Assembly (NCBI RefSeq): GCF_000374105.1
Contig: NZ_KB893651.1
Coordinates: 273,838 to 337,837 of the forward strand
DNA from: Kangiella aquimarina DSM 16071
GTDB taxonomy: Bacteria > Pseudomonadota > Gammaproteobacteria > Enterobacterales > Kangiellaceae
Direction: 5' to 3'
DNA: 64,000 nt
The position numbers and the translations under genes are program-made. How positions within the stretch are numbered: position 1 is the stretch's first letter; each line of letters opens with the position of its first letter. Below the pieces are notes generated by a model that did no database searches, was not told the DNA's origin, and saw only the letters and a program-made list of their open reading frames with translations. Below, one piece after another: positions 25,282 to 34,253 of the stretch.

Positions 25282-27123
25282 GTGACTGTAAAAGAACAAC
25301 TGCTAAATGGTTTATCCGGCGCACTTATTAATACCGAGTTACTGGATTCCATTCGAAACCTTAATCCACAACAGTTAAATTGGCTCAGTGGCTACTGTGC
25401 CGGACTGCTTGCTTATCAATCGGAAAACCAGGCTGAGACCGAAGTGGCTAACCTAACGGTTTCCAGCCATGCTTCGCAGGCGGCAAAACCAGTGCTGGTT
25501 CTTTATGCATCTCAGACAGGTAATGCCCAATCTGTCGCCGAACAACTTATTGACCGCCTTCATTCCAGTTCTGTAACAGCCGAATTAAAGTCTACTTTGG
25601 CTGTTTCGGCAAAAGAGCTTGTCGACTACTCAACAATCTTATTGGTAACCTCAACCCATGGAGAAGGTGAACCACCGGATGATGCCGTTGATTTCTACGA
25701 TGAACTGACCAGCAAAAAGCTATTATCAAAAAAACAACTGTTAGCAGGTATCGACATTGCGGTGCTGGGTCTGGGCGACTCAAGTTATGAGTTCTTTTGT
25801 CAGACAGCAAAAGATATGCTGGATAGTTTTAAAAAGCTCGGGGCACAAGAGTTAACCGAAATTGTACTCTGTGATGTTGATTTTGAGCCCGCTGCTAAGC
25901 AGTGGATTGATCAGGTCGCTGCAGCGGTAATAGCTAAAGGTAAGGAGCTAAAGACCGGGAAAGATGCATCAAAAATAGCGATAGATTCCATTGATAGTAT
26001 TGTCCGCAATGAGAAAATTAATTACGACAAAGAGAATCCCTTTACAGCATCCATTGCGACTATTCAGCGAATAACGGGTAGAGGCTCATCAAAAGAAACC
26101 TATCATCTAGAAATTGATATAACTGGTTCCGGAATTCTTTACGAGCCAGGCGATGCTCTAGGCATCATTGCTCATAATCGTTCTGAATTGGTGAGTGACA
26201 TTATAGAGTTACTACATCTTAGTGGTGATACTCAAGTCAAATACCGTAATCAACAGTTAACATTAATTCAGTTTCTTACAGAAGTTGCTGAACTGACTTT
26301 AATAAACAAGGGTACGGTTCAGGCACTAATTGAGCTTACCCAAAGTGACGCGTTAAAAAAGAGAGTTAAAAACAATTTCAAAAGCTATGTCAAAGACCAT
26401 CAGCTGATTGATGTATTGCTTATTGCAAAGCCAAAAATAAGTGCGCAGCATCTGGTCGATATATTAAAACCTAAGAAACCTAGACTTTATTCAATTGCAT
26501 CAAGTCAGCGAGAGAACCCTGATGAAATACACCTCACCCTGAATCATATTCTTATAAAAAATCAAAATGGAATTCGATATGGCCTGGCCAGTCATTACTT
26601 GACCCAGCAATTTGAGGAAGGGCAAAGCGTAAATATATTTGTTGAAAGAAACCCTAAATTTAAGCTGCCATCAACAGACTCCCCGATAATTATGGTGGGT
26701 CCCGGTACTGGCATTGCGCCGTTTCGTGCATTTCTGCAAGAGCGTGCCGCAAAAAATAGTGCAGGAAAAAACTGGTTGCTGTTTGGCAATCCCCACTTCA
26801 ATACAGACTTTTTGTATCAGGTTGAAATTCAAAAGTATGTCAATTCAGGAGTGTTGAACAAACTGCATTTAGCCTTTTCGCGTGACAGTGATCAAAAAGT
26901 TTATGTGCAACATAAGTTACTCGAAAATTCAGCGGAGGTTTGGCAATGGTTAGAGCAGGGCGCCTACTTTTATGTCTGTGGAGATATGCACAAAATGGCT
27001 AAGGATGTAGAGAAGGTTTTGTTGAGCATTATTCAACAGCAAGGAAAGTACAGTCTGGATGAAGCTAAACAATATTTCAAAGACCTTAAGGTCCAGCAAA
27101 GATATCAGCGGGATGTATACTAA
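25282..27123 (+). CDS. cysJ: Assimilatory sulfite reductase flavoprotein subunit
   Basis: Passes electrons from NADPH via FAD and FMN to CysI. An N-terminal flavodoxin domain (about residues 70-220, VLVLYASQTGNAQSV) is followed by a cytochrome-P450-reductase-type FAD domain (RLYSIASSQ) and an NADPH domain (GPGTGIAPFRAFLQER). The C-terminal QQRYQRDVY matches E. coli CysJ closely. The 613-residue length is normal. It starts at GTG 25282 with a weak ribosome-binding site. Its TAA overlaps the ATG of cysI by one base. Confidence 0.96.
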   Translation: MTVKEQLLNGLSGALINTELLDSIRNLNPQQLNWLSGYCAGLLAYQSENQAETEVANLTVSSHASQAAKPVLVLYASQTGNAQSVAEQLIDRLHSSSVTAELKSTLAVSAKELVDYSTILLVTSTHGEGEPPDDAVDFYDELTSKKLLSKKQLLAGIDIAVLGLGDSSYEFFCQTAKDMLDSFKKLGAQELTEIVLCDVDFEPAAKQWIDQVAAAVIAKGKELKTGKDASKIAIDSIDSIVRNEKINYDKENPFTASIATIQRITGRGSSKETYHLEIDITGSGILYEPGDALGIIAHNRSELVSDIIELLHLSGDTQVKYRNQQLTLIQFLTEVAELTLINKGTVQALIELTQSDALKKRVKNNFKSYVKDHQLIDVLLIAKPKISAQHLVDILKPKKPRLYSIASSQRENPDEIHLTLNHILIKNQNGIRYGLASHYLTQQFEEGQSVNIFVERNPKFKLPSTDSPIIMVGPGTGIAPFRAFLQERAAKNSAGKNWLLFGNPHFNTDFLYQVEIQKYVNSGVLNKLHLAFSRDSDQKVYVQHKLLENSAEVWQWLEQGAYFYVCGDMHKMAKDVEKVLLSIIQQQGKYSLDEAKQYFKDLKVQQRYQRDVY

Positions 27124-28829
27124 TGAGCAAAGTAAAGCCAACTATTTATGACCCCAACAAACATACTGCAGTAGAGACTATTAAAGTAAAAAGCGATTAT
27201 TTGCGTGGGACATTGCAGCAAAGTTTGCAAACAGAATTGACCGGGTCCGTTGCCGATGATGATCAGATGATCATTAAGTTTCACGGCTCTTACCAGCAGG
27301 ATGACCGTGACCTACGAGCTGAAAGGCGTAAACAAAAATTAGAGCCGTTGTATTCATTTATGATCCGTGCGCGATTGCCTGGAGGAATTGCATCGGCAGA
27401 GCAATACAAAGTATTGGCAAAAGTTGCGCGAGACTATGGGCATAGCAGTCTGCGTTTAACAACGCGCCAGACCTTCCAATGGCATGGTGTATTTAAACGT
27501 GATTTAAAGAAAACCATTGCCGGTATTAATAACGCTCTTGTGGATTCGATTGCAGCCTGTGGTGACGTTAATCGCAATGTGATGGCCAATCCATTGTTTG
27601 AGCAATCGAAGTTACATCGAGAAGTTTATGGATGGTCAAAAAAGATCAGCGAACATCTGTTGCCTAACACTAATGCCTATCATGAAATTTGGTTAGACGG
27701 TGAGAAAGTTGAAAGCACCGAAGAGCCCATCTACGGTAAATCATACCTGCCGAGAAAATTCAAAATGGCGATTGCTATTCCACCCAACAATGATGTGGAT
27801 TTATTTGCCAATGATATTGGATTAGTCGCCATAGCGGATAATAAAAAATTAATAGGTTTTAATATTCTAGTTGGAGGTGGGATGGGGGCTAGTCATAACG
27901 ATAAAGAAACCTATCCTCGAGTAGCAACACCCATTGGTTTTTGTAAGCCTTATGAAACTTTAGAAGTCGTTGAATCCATTCTTAAAGTACAGCGCGACTA
28001 TGGCAACCGTGAAGTGCGTAAACTTGCCCGTTTAAAGTACACCATTGATCGACTTGGTGTTGCAACTTTTAAGGAAGTACTGAAAGACTATCTTGGCTGG
28101 AGTTTATCGGAAGTAAAGCCATTCGCTTTTGAACACAATGGTGACCGTTATGGCTGGATACAAACGGATGATGATAAGTGGCATCTCACACTTTATATCC
28201 ATAGCGGAAGAATTAAAGACACGGAACGATCACAAGTGTTTACAGGACTGCTTAAGATTGCAGACATTCATACTGGAGAGTTTCGTTGTTCCCCCAATCA
28301 AAACCTGATTATCAGTAATGTAAGTCAGAGCAATAAAGCAAAGATTGAACAGATTCTTGAGCAACACAATATCAGCACTGGACAGAGTGAAACTCCTACC
28401 CGGTTAAACAGCTTAGCCTGTGTTGCTTTTCCCACCTGTGGCTTAGCAATGGCTGAGGCGGAACGATATCTGCCGACTTTAATCGATAAAATAGAAGTAC
28501 TACTAAAACGTTATGAAATTCAGCAGATACCAATAAATATTCGTATGACTGGCTGTCCTAATGGCTGTGCCAGACCTTATCTTGGAGAGATTGGCTTTGT
28601 CGGCAAAGCTCCGGGTAAATATAACCTCTATCTCGGAGCTAGTCATATCGGTGACCGGGTTAACAAGTTGTATCGTGAGAATATTAATGAGACTCAAATT
28701 CTTGCGGAGCTAGAGCCAATTTTTACCCGTTTTGCCAGAGAACGATTAGCGGATGAAAGTTTTGGCGACTTTGTTATTCGTCAGGGCCTGGTTGGGGCTG
28801 TTTATAATGGGAACGATTTTCATGCTTAA
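27123..28829 (+). CDS. cysI: Sulfite reductase hemoprotein subunit
   Basis: Siroheme and [4Fe-4S] enzyme that reduces sulfite to sulfide with six electrons from CysJ. The cluster cysteines C433, C439, C478 and C482 are visible in CVAFPTC and GCPNGC, and the substrate-binding LRLTTRQTFQWHG stretch is present. The length of 568 residues is that of E. coli CysI. Translational coupling to cysJ is suggested by the TAATG overlap. Its siroheme would come from CysG, encoded 0.9 kb downstream. Confidence 0.97.
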   Translation: MSKVKPTIYDPNKHTAVETIKVKSDYLRGTLQQSLQTELTGSVADDDQMIIKFHGSYQQDDRDLRAERRKQKLEPLYSFMIRARLPGGIASAEQYKVLAKVARDYGHSSLRLTTRQTFQWHGVFKRDLKKTIAGINNALVDSIAACGDVNRNVMANPLFEQSKLHREVYGWSKKISEHLLPNTNAYHEIWLDGEKVESTEEPIYGKSYLPRKFKMAIAIPPNNDVDLFANDIGLVAIADNKKLIGFNILVGGGMGASHNDKETYPRVATPIGFCKPYETLEVVESILKVQRDYGNREVRKLARLKYTIDRLGVATFKEVLKDYLGWSLSEVKPFAFEHNGDRYGWIQTDDDKWHLTLYIHSGRIKDTERSQVFTGLLKIADIHTGEFRCSPNQNLIISNVSQSNKAKIEQILEQHNISTGQSETPTRLNSLACVAFPTCGLAMAEAERYLPTLIDKIEVLLKRYEIQQIPINIRMTGCPNGCARPYLGEIGFVGKAPGKYNLYLGASHIGDRVNKLYRENINETQILAELEPIFTRFARERLADESFGDFVIRQGLVGAVYNGNDFHA

Positions 28830-28859
28830 GCCTACTGGTATAAATGGACGGTGAAGGCT

Positions 28860-29573
28860 ATGAGGTTACCAAATGCAGATTGGCTCATGCAGGTTAATCA
28901 AGCCCTGAAAACCAGAACCGCCTCTGAGCGAATAGAGTATACGTTGGAGCACTGTCCTGGAAAGGCTGTAGTGGCTTCAAGCTTTGGTGCTCAGTCGGCT
29001 GTGAGCTTACACCTGCTAACGCGAATCATGCCGAGTATACCGGTAATATTAATTGATACCGGGTACTTGTTTACCGAGACCTATCAGTTTATTGATAAGC
29101 TTCACGACCGGCTTAAGCTTAATTTAAAGGTATACCGAAGTGAGCTTAGTCCTGCCTGGCAGGAGGCTCGCTATGGTAAGCGGTGGCAGCAAGGGATATC
29201 AGGTATCGAGGCCTATAATCAACTCAATAAAGTTGAACCAATGGAGCGTGCGTTACGTGATCTTGATGTAGGAACATGGTTTTCAGGTTTACGTCGCCAG
29301 CAGGCCAAAAGTCGCCAGAAGCTACCAATAGTTCAGGCTTTCAAGGGCCGAATCAAAGTACATCCAATCATAGATTGGTCCAATAAGGATGTGCACGAAT
29401 ATCTTAAGGAATACGATCTTCCCTATCATCCACTTTGGAATAAGGGTTATGTTTCAATTGGTGATACTCATAGTACCAAGCCTCTTGGCTCAGACATGGA
29501 CGAGGAAGATACTCGCTTTGGTGGTCTGGTAAGAGAGTGTGGCTTACATGTTGATACGCTTTCAGGTTTGTAG
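28860..29573 (+). CDS. cysH: Phosphoadenylyl-sulfate (PAPS) reductase
   Basis: Thioredoxin- or glutaredoxin-dependent reductase yielding sulfite from PAPS. The [15 protein letters not shown] phosphate loop, [14 protein letters not shown] and the C-terminal catalytic ECGLH are visible. It lacks the CC...C cluster cysteines of APS reductases, so it is the PAPS type and requires an APS kinase encoded elsewhere. I prefer ATG 28860, eight bases after GGACGG; GTG 28851 is the alternative. It lies 30 bp after cysI. The sulfate adenylyltransferase genes cysD and cysN are not in this window. Confidence 0.94.
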   Translation: MRLPNADWLMQVNQALKTRTASERIEYTLEHCPGKAVVASSFGAQSAVSLHLLTRIMPSIPVILIDTGYLFTETYQFIDKLHDRLKLNLKVYRSELSPAWQEARYGKRWQQGISGIEAYNQLNKVEPMERALRDLDVGTWFSGLRRQQAKSRQKLPIVQAFKGRIKVHPIIDWSNKDVHEYLKEYDLPYHPLWNKGYVSIGDTHSTKPLGSDMDEEDTRFGGLVRECGLHVDTLSGL

Positions 29574-29697
29574 TTATAACTGTCTGATTTAGTAACTTAT
29601 TCTTTCTGATTATACGACCTTGGCTAAAGATTATTTTTGATTGTTTAAGATGAATGATTAGATATGGCCATCTATACGTTTAATTAAGTTCATTACA

Positions 29698-31140
29698 ATG
29701 GAATATTTTCCGATAACAGTAAGACTCAAGGAGCAGCGATGCATTATCGTTGGCGGTGGCGAAGTTGCGTATCGTAAGCTTAAAAGCCTACTCAAAGCTG
29801 GTGCTAAAGTTAGCCTCAACGCATTAGAGTTTTCTTCTCAGGTATTGGAGCTTGCTCATAAGCATCAGCTACCTGTTCATCAACGAACATTCGATGAGGA
29901 TCTGTTGGATGATGCTTATCTGATCATTGCAGCTACTGATAATCATCAATTGAATCAGCAAGTCAGCCTTGCTGCACAGAAACGCAAGGTATGGGTTAAC
30001 GTTGTTGATGACTTGGATTTAAGTACTTTTATCATGCCTGCAATTATCGACCGATCACCTTTACTGGTTGCTGTTTCAACGGGTGGTGTTTCGCCAGTAC
30101 TGGCGAGGAAAATTCGTGAAAAAATTGAGTGGTTACTTCCACGCAACCTCGGCCAGCTTCTTACGAGACTTAAAACTTTTCGCGGTTTGATAAAAAAAAA
30201 GTTTCCAGATCTGAAGACTAAACGAAGCTTTTCTGAGTGGTATATCGAACAGGCAATCGGGGACCCTTCTTTTATCCGTTATGGATTTGAACAGAGCCTC
30301 AGCGGATACAACTTAACAAATCAGGCAGAAAAGAAGGGTAGGGTCTTTTTGGTTGGTGCTGGGCCAGGTGACGCTGAGTTGCTGACAGTCAAGGCGCTAA
30401 AAGTTTTGCAAAAAGCAGACGTAGTCTTACATGATGCTTTAGTTTCTGAGCAGATCCTGGAGCAAGTTAGGCGTGATGCGAGTTTGATTCATGTTGGCAA
30501 AAGAGCTGGTAAGGATTGCGTACCTCAGAAAGAAACCAATCAGTTGCTGGTAGATTATGCCGAAAAAGGATTAACCGTTGTCCGACTTAAAGGAGGCGAC
30601 CCTTTTATCTTTGGGCGAGGTGGGGAGGAACTTGAAGTGTTGGTTGATGCTGGCATTGAGTATGAAGTGATACCGGGTATCACCGCTGCTTCTGGCTGTG
30701 CGAGTTATGCCGGTATTCCTTTGACTCATCGTGACTATGCTCAAACGGTGATGTTTGTTACGGCTCATTGTGCAAATTCTATCGATAAACTTAATTGGCA
30801 GAGTTTGGCCAGAGAAAAGCAAACAGTGGCGATTTATATGGGGCTGTTACGTAATAAAACGCTGGTCGATAATTTAATAAAGCATGGTCGAGATGGTGAT
30901 ACACCCATAGCAATTATTGAAAATGGAACACTGCCTCAACAGCGGGTTGTTAGAGGTAAATTGAAGCAACTGACCGAGCTTGTTGAAGGTTATAAAGTGG
31001 TTTCACCTGCCTTAATTGTTATTGGCGAAGTCACAGTATTGGCTGATAGGCTTGGTTGGTTTTGTGATAGTCATTTACTTGGATCTAATAAAGACAATCT
31101 TCAAATTAGTACAACTCAGAATTTAAAGAAAGCGAGCTGA
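29698..31140 (+). CDS. cysG: Siroheme synthase CysG (trifunctional)
   Basis: Makes siroheme from uroporphyrinogen III. The N-terminal third is the NAD-dependent precorrin-2 dehydrogenase/ferrochelatase (CIIVGGGEVAYRKLKSLL); the C-terminal two-thirds is the SAM uroporphyrinogen methyltransferase (VFLVGAGPGDAELLTVKAL, LKGGDPFIFGRGGEE). The length of 480 residues is slightly above E. coli's 457, the excess being at the C-terminus. A 124-bp gap separates it from cysH and contains TCTATACGT (29671-29679), which also precedes cysJ. It supplies the cofactor of CysI. Confidence 0.96.
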   Translation: MEYFPITVRLKEQRCIIVGGGEVAYRKLKSLLKAGAKVSLNALEFSSQVLELAHKHQLPVHQRTFDEDLLDDAYLIIAATDNHQLNQQVSLAAQKRKVWVNVVDDLDLSTFIMPAIIDRSPLLVAVSTGGVSPVLARKIREKIEWLLPRNLGQLLTRLKTFRGLIKKKFPDLKTKRSFSEWYIEQAIGDPSFIRYGFEQSLSGYNLTNQAEKKGRVFLVGAGPGDAELLTVKALKVLQKADVVLHDALVSEQILEQVRRDASLIHVGKRAGKDCVPQKETNQLLVDYAEKGLTVVRLKGGDPFIFGRGGEELEVLVDAGIEYEVIPGITAASGCASYAGIPLTHRDYAQTVMFVTAHCANSIDKLNWQSLAREKQTVAIYMGLLRNKTLVDNLIKHGRDGDTPIAIIENGTLPQQRVVRGKLKQLTELVEGYKVVSPALIVIGEVTVLADRLGWFCDSHLLGSNKDNLQISTTQNLKKAS

Positions 31141-31160
31141 AGTTTATTTTGTAAACTTCA
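31138..31160 (+). other. Hairpin covering the cysG stop codon
   Basis: TGAAGTTTA (31138-31146) pairs with TAAACTTCA (31152-31160) around TTTTG; the stem begins with the cysG stop codon. A strong terminator follows immediately. Confidence 0.55.
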
Positions 31161-31166
31161 AGGTAT

Positions 31167-31198
31167 AAAAAAACCCGACCAATCAGTCGGGTTTTTTT
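31167..31198. terminator. Bidirectional terminator between cysG and the POT gene
   Basis: AAAAAAACCCGAC and GTCGGGTTTTTTT form a 13-bp stem with the loop CAATCA. Both convergent genes can use it. Confidence 0.92.
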
Positions 31199-31215
31199 AT
31201 TAGAAAGTCGGGTGT

Positions 31216-33423
31216 TTAGTCCGCCCCTTCCATTAGCTTTTTAATCAATGGTGAAATCAACAACATAAATACTGCAATGCCCATTGCCCAATAGCTTACG
31301 TTGGTATAAACATCAACGTAGGTAGCTTTTGCTGCAGCTACGTCTGTTAGTTGGCCACCAATGGTCTCTGCACCTGTGGTCTTTGCGATAACACCAGCCA
31401 GGAAGTTTGAAAGGCCGCTGTATAAGAACCAGGCACCCATTGTCATTCCCACTGCTTGTGCTGGCGCAAGTTTGGTAACAGCTGAAAGACCAACCGGAGA
31501 CACCATTAATTCACCAAGTGTGTGAAGGAGGTAAATCAGGAAGATGAAGTAAACAGCAGTCAAGCCTACTTCTGTTGATGCCTCAATTCCTCCAACAAGT
31601 GCAAGGAAGCCGAAACCACATAGGAAAACACCTAAGGCAAACTTTACAGGGGTAGGAGGGTTGAGTTTTCTCTTGGCCAGGAAACTCCATAACCATGCCA
31701 GAATTGGAGCAAAAATGATGATATAGGCGGCATTGAGCGACTGGAATACAGGCGCCGGTACAACCCAACCCATCATACTGCGATCTACTAATCTGTCTGT
31801 AAACAGGTTCAACGATGATCCAGCCTGTTCGAACAGTGCCCAGAAAGGAATTTGAGCCAGGATAAAGTAAATTGCTGCAAACATACGATGGCGCTCGTCA
31901 CCTTTAAGCTTAATTACTGCGTATGAAATAAGAATGGCCAACATTACGATGCCCAGTACGCCAAATATGTCGCCCATGATCTCTGCGTTCATTACGAAGA
32001 ACATTGAGATGGCGATAATGCCAACACCTATCAGGTAACACATCCACTCGTAGTTAATAAAGGCAAAGGCTTTTTCTTTCAGTTTCGCTGGGTTTGGTGG
32101 CTCAGCCTTACCTTCAAGCCAGTCTTGCTTCCAGATAAATGTTACAAGGCCAAGTATCATGCCGATACCAGCCAGACCGAAGCCGTATGCCCAGCCCCAA
32201 ACAATACCAATGATGCCGCAGGTTAGTGAAGACAGCAGCGAACCGAGGTTAATACCCATATAGAACAGAGTAAAACCAGAGTCACGACGTGTATCCCCAA
32301 AGCCATACAAGGAACCAACGATGGTTGAGATATTTGCTTTTAGGAAGCCTACCCCCGCAATAATGAGTGCTAGAGATAGATAAAGAATATTAACGTAAAG
32401 GTCTTGCTTAACGATTTTCGTTTGATACTCGTCACCTTCGATGACAGCTGGTAAGTTCAGGCTCTCATGAGATGAAATTTTTATGTCTGCAGGTGCTTCT
32501 ATACTAACTTCTGATTCACCTTCCTGACCTTTAAGAACGTAGGTTGCATCTTCACCAGTACCAGTTTTTATCAGTGTATAGTTTTTGTTCTGATATTGGA
32601 TTTGGCGAGTTTCAGTGCCGCCCTCAACTTGTTGGCTAACAACCGTGTAGTCAAAGCCATCGATTTTATTCGGGAAGCTTGGTCCTAATTTGAAAGAGGT
32701 GCTTAGGTATAATGTAGGGTTCACACCAAAGGTCATGGCACGGTTTTCACTAAAGTTAACAGTACCTGAGATACCATCTTTTTCTAGTGTAACTACTTTC
32801 TTGTCGCCTTCACCCTCTTCGACTAACTGGTAGTCCTGACCATTGTAGGTAAGAGTTTTAACAGTTTTATTTTCCTGTTGTAGCTCTTCATCTCCATTTT
32901 TAACTTCATATTCAAAACCACCTAGCTCAGAAGGTAATCCTAGTGCGGTAGCGTTATTAATCTGGAGTGTCTGGTTACCAAAGTTAATGTAGGTCTGACC
33001 TTGCTCGGTTTTGAGGATCTGTCTGGCATCACCCCCACGACCATCAAGTGTTATTTGATATTCTTTGCCCGAATGGCTCATTAGCTCTTTTGAACCACTA
33101 CCCTCAAAGGCCATACCAATGTGACCCAACACCAACAATATGGCACCGAAGGTAACTGCCTTTCTGGTACCGAGGTATCTATCGGCCAGCGAGCCACCAA
33201 TGATGGTCATTACATAAACCAGCGCTGTGTAGGCTCCATACAATATGGTTGATTTCTCGTCGGAGAAAAGAAAATGCTGGGTAAGATAAATAATAAGCAG
33301 GCCTCGCATCCCGTAATACGAGAAGCGTTCCCACATTTCTGTGAAAAACAGAATGATTAAGCCACGCGGGTGACCTAATATCGTTTTTTCATCTTTTGGA
33401 ATAGTATTTGTTTCGGCCGTCAT
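31216..33423 (-). CDS. POT-family proton-dependent peptide transporter with a large extracytoplasmic insertion
   Basis: Proton-coupled uptake of di- and tripeptides in the inner membrane. The POT signature ExxER with FSYYGMR is at residues 29-40, and the FYMGINLGSLL stretch of the following helices is intact. The usual length is 450-520 residues; this protein has 735. The extra ~235 residues (about 107-340) are hydrophilic, rich in Gly, Glu, Thr and Tyr, and lie between helices 3 and 4, thus outside the cytoplasm. They contain at least two copies of a GFxY...TYNGQDYxLV-like beta-rich unit. The substrate is inferred from the family and the peptidase-rich surroundings. Confidence 0.9.
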   Translation of the reverse strand: MTAETNTIPKDEKTILGHPRGLIILFFTEMWERFSYYGMRGLLIIYLTQHFLFSDEKSTILYGAYTALVYVMTIIGGSLADRYLGTRKAVTFGAILLVLGHIGMAFEGSGSKELMSHSGKEYQITLDGRGGDARQILKTEQGQTYINFGNQTLQINNATALGLPSELGGFEYEVKNGDEELQQENKTVKTLTYNGQDYQLVEEGEGDKKVVTLEKDGISGTVNFSENRAMTFGVNPTLYLSTSFKLGPSFPNKIDGFDYTVVSQQVEGGTETRQIQYQNKNYTLIKTGTGEDATYVLKGQEGESEVSIEAPADIKISSHESLNLPAVIEGDEYQTKIVKQDLYVNILYLSLALIIAGVGFLKANISTIVGSLYGFGDTRRDSGFTLFYMGINLGSLLSSLTCGIIGIVWGWAYGFGLAGIGMILGLVTFIWKQDWLEGKAEPPNPAKLKEKAFAFINYEWMCYLIGVGIIAISMFFVMNAEIMGDIFGVLGIVMLAILISYAVIKLKGDERHRMFAAIYFILAQIPFWALFEQAGSSLNLFTDRLVDRSMMGWVVPAPVFQSLNAAYIIIFAPILAWLWSFLAKRKLNPPTPVKFALGVFLCGFGFLALVGGIEASTEVGLTAVYFIFLIYLLHTLGELMVSPVGLSAVTKLAPAQAVGMTMGAWFLYSGLSNFLAGVIAKTTGAETIGGQLTDVAAAKATYVDVYTNVSYWAMGIAVFMLLISPLIKKLMEGAD

Positions 33424-33494
33424 TGTCGGCGGACTCCTATAAAAATGGATTTGAACTTAAAATTGTCGACTGAACTATTTATAGTTTTATAGTG

Positions 33495-33518
33495 TTTATC
33501 ACGAGTATCAGTGATAAA
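33495..33518. promoter_or_regulatory. Operator-like inverted repeat between POT and alkB genes
   Basis: TTTATCAC (33495-33502) and GTGATAAA (33511-33518) are exact inverted copies eight bases apart, 72 bp before the POT start. The spacing suits a dimeric regulator; which one is unknown. Confidence 0.4.
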
Positions 33519-33568
33519 ACGATCACGTTAGTTTAGCTAGCAGTTATTTGAAAGCAAGGAAAATGGGC

Positions 33569-33593
33569 TTTTTAACCTATTTTTGGTTAAAAA
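33569..33593. repeat. 9-bp inverted repeat before alkB
   Basis: TTTTTAACC (33569-33577) and GGTTAAAAA (33585-33593) are exact inverted copies with a 7-base spacer, 25 bp before alkB. It may act as an operator or as a weak hairpin in the leader. Confidence 0.45.
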
Positions 33594-33617
33594 GTATACA
33601 GTTTTTGGTGGTAAAGC

Positions 33618-34244
33618 ATGCGTCAATCCAGTCTATTCAACGAAAGTTCCTATGAAGTCATCCGACTAAAGGATGCTGAACTTGAGTATTGGCCTGAGTT
33701 CCTTAGTGGTAAAGATGCAGGAGAATATCTTGGTAAGCTGCTGAAAATTACGAATTGGCAGACAGAAACCATACGCATAGCGGGAGTCGAGCGGCTGGTT
33801 CCGAGGTTGACCGCCTGGTTTGGGGATCCAGGAGCTAGCTACAGTTATTCAGGAGTTTTGCATCATCCGACAGCCTGGAATAAGGAGTTATTGGCTCTAA
33901 AAAGGCAAATAGAGCAGTGTTGTGGAGAAAGCTTCAACAGCGCACTATTGAATCTGTATAGAAATGGCAAGGATAGCGTCGCCTGGCACAGTGATGACGA
34001 GCCCGAACTTGGCCGGCAACCTGTTATTGCTTCCTTAAGTTTGGGAGCACCGCGAAGCTTCCAGCTAAAACACAAAAAGGACTCTCATTTACGTCACAAA
34101 CTGACGTTGACTTCTGGTAGTCTATTGGTAATGCGTGGCGATATGCAACAGTGCTGGTCGCATCAGGTTCCGAAAGAACCTGCGGTGACTGAGCCTAGAA
34201 TAAATATCACCTTTCGGAATATTGTTACTAACTCAAATCAATAA
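33618..34244 (+). CDS. AlkB-type 2-oxoglutarate/Fe(II) dioxygenase
   Basis: Oxidative demethylase for 1-methyladenine and 3-methylcytosine in DNA or RNA. The iron-binding HxD is in VAWHSDDEPELG, preceded by SALLNLYRNG, and the distal His and Arg lie in WSHQVPK and PRINITFR. At 208 residues with this arrangement it resembles the ALKBH2/3 group rather than classical E. coli AlkB. It is divergent from the POT gene and 10 bp before the acuI-like gene, so the two are probably cotranscribed. Confidence 0.9.
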   Translation: MRQSSLFNESSYEVIRLKDAELEYWPEFLSGKDAGEYLGKLLKITNWQTETIRIAGVERLVPRLTAWFGDPGASYSYSGVLHHPTAWNKELLALKRQIEQCCGESFNSALLNLYRNGKDSVAWHSDDEPELGRQPVIASLSLGAPRSFQLKHKKDSHLRHKLTLTSGSLLVMRGDMQQCWSHQVPKEPAVTEPRINITFRNIVTNSNQ

Positions 34245-34253
34245 GGAGTCATC

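Noticed and set aside
28860-29573. Call as APS reductase
   Set aside because: The paired cluster cysteines of APS reductases are absent; only the C-terminal ECGLH cysteine is present, as in PAPS reductase.
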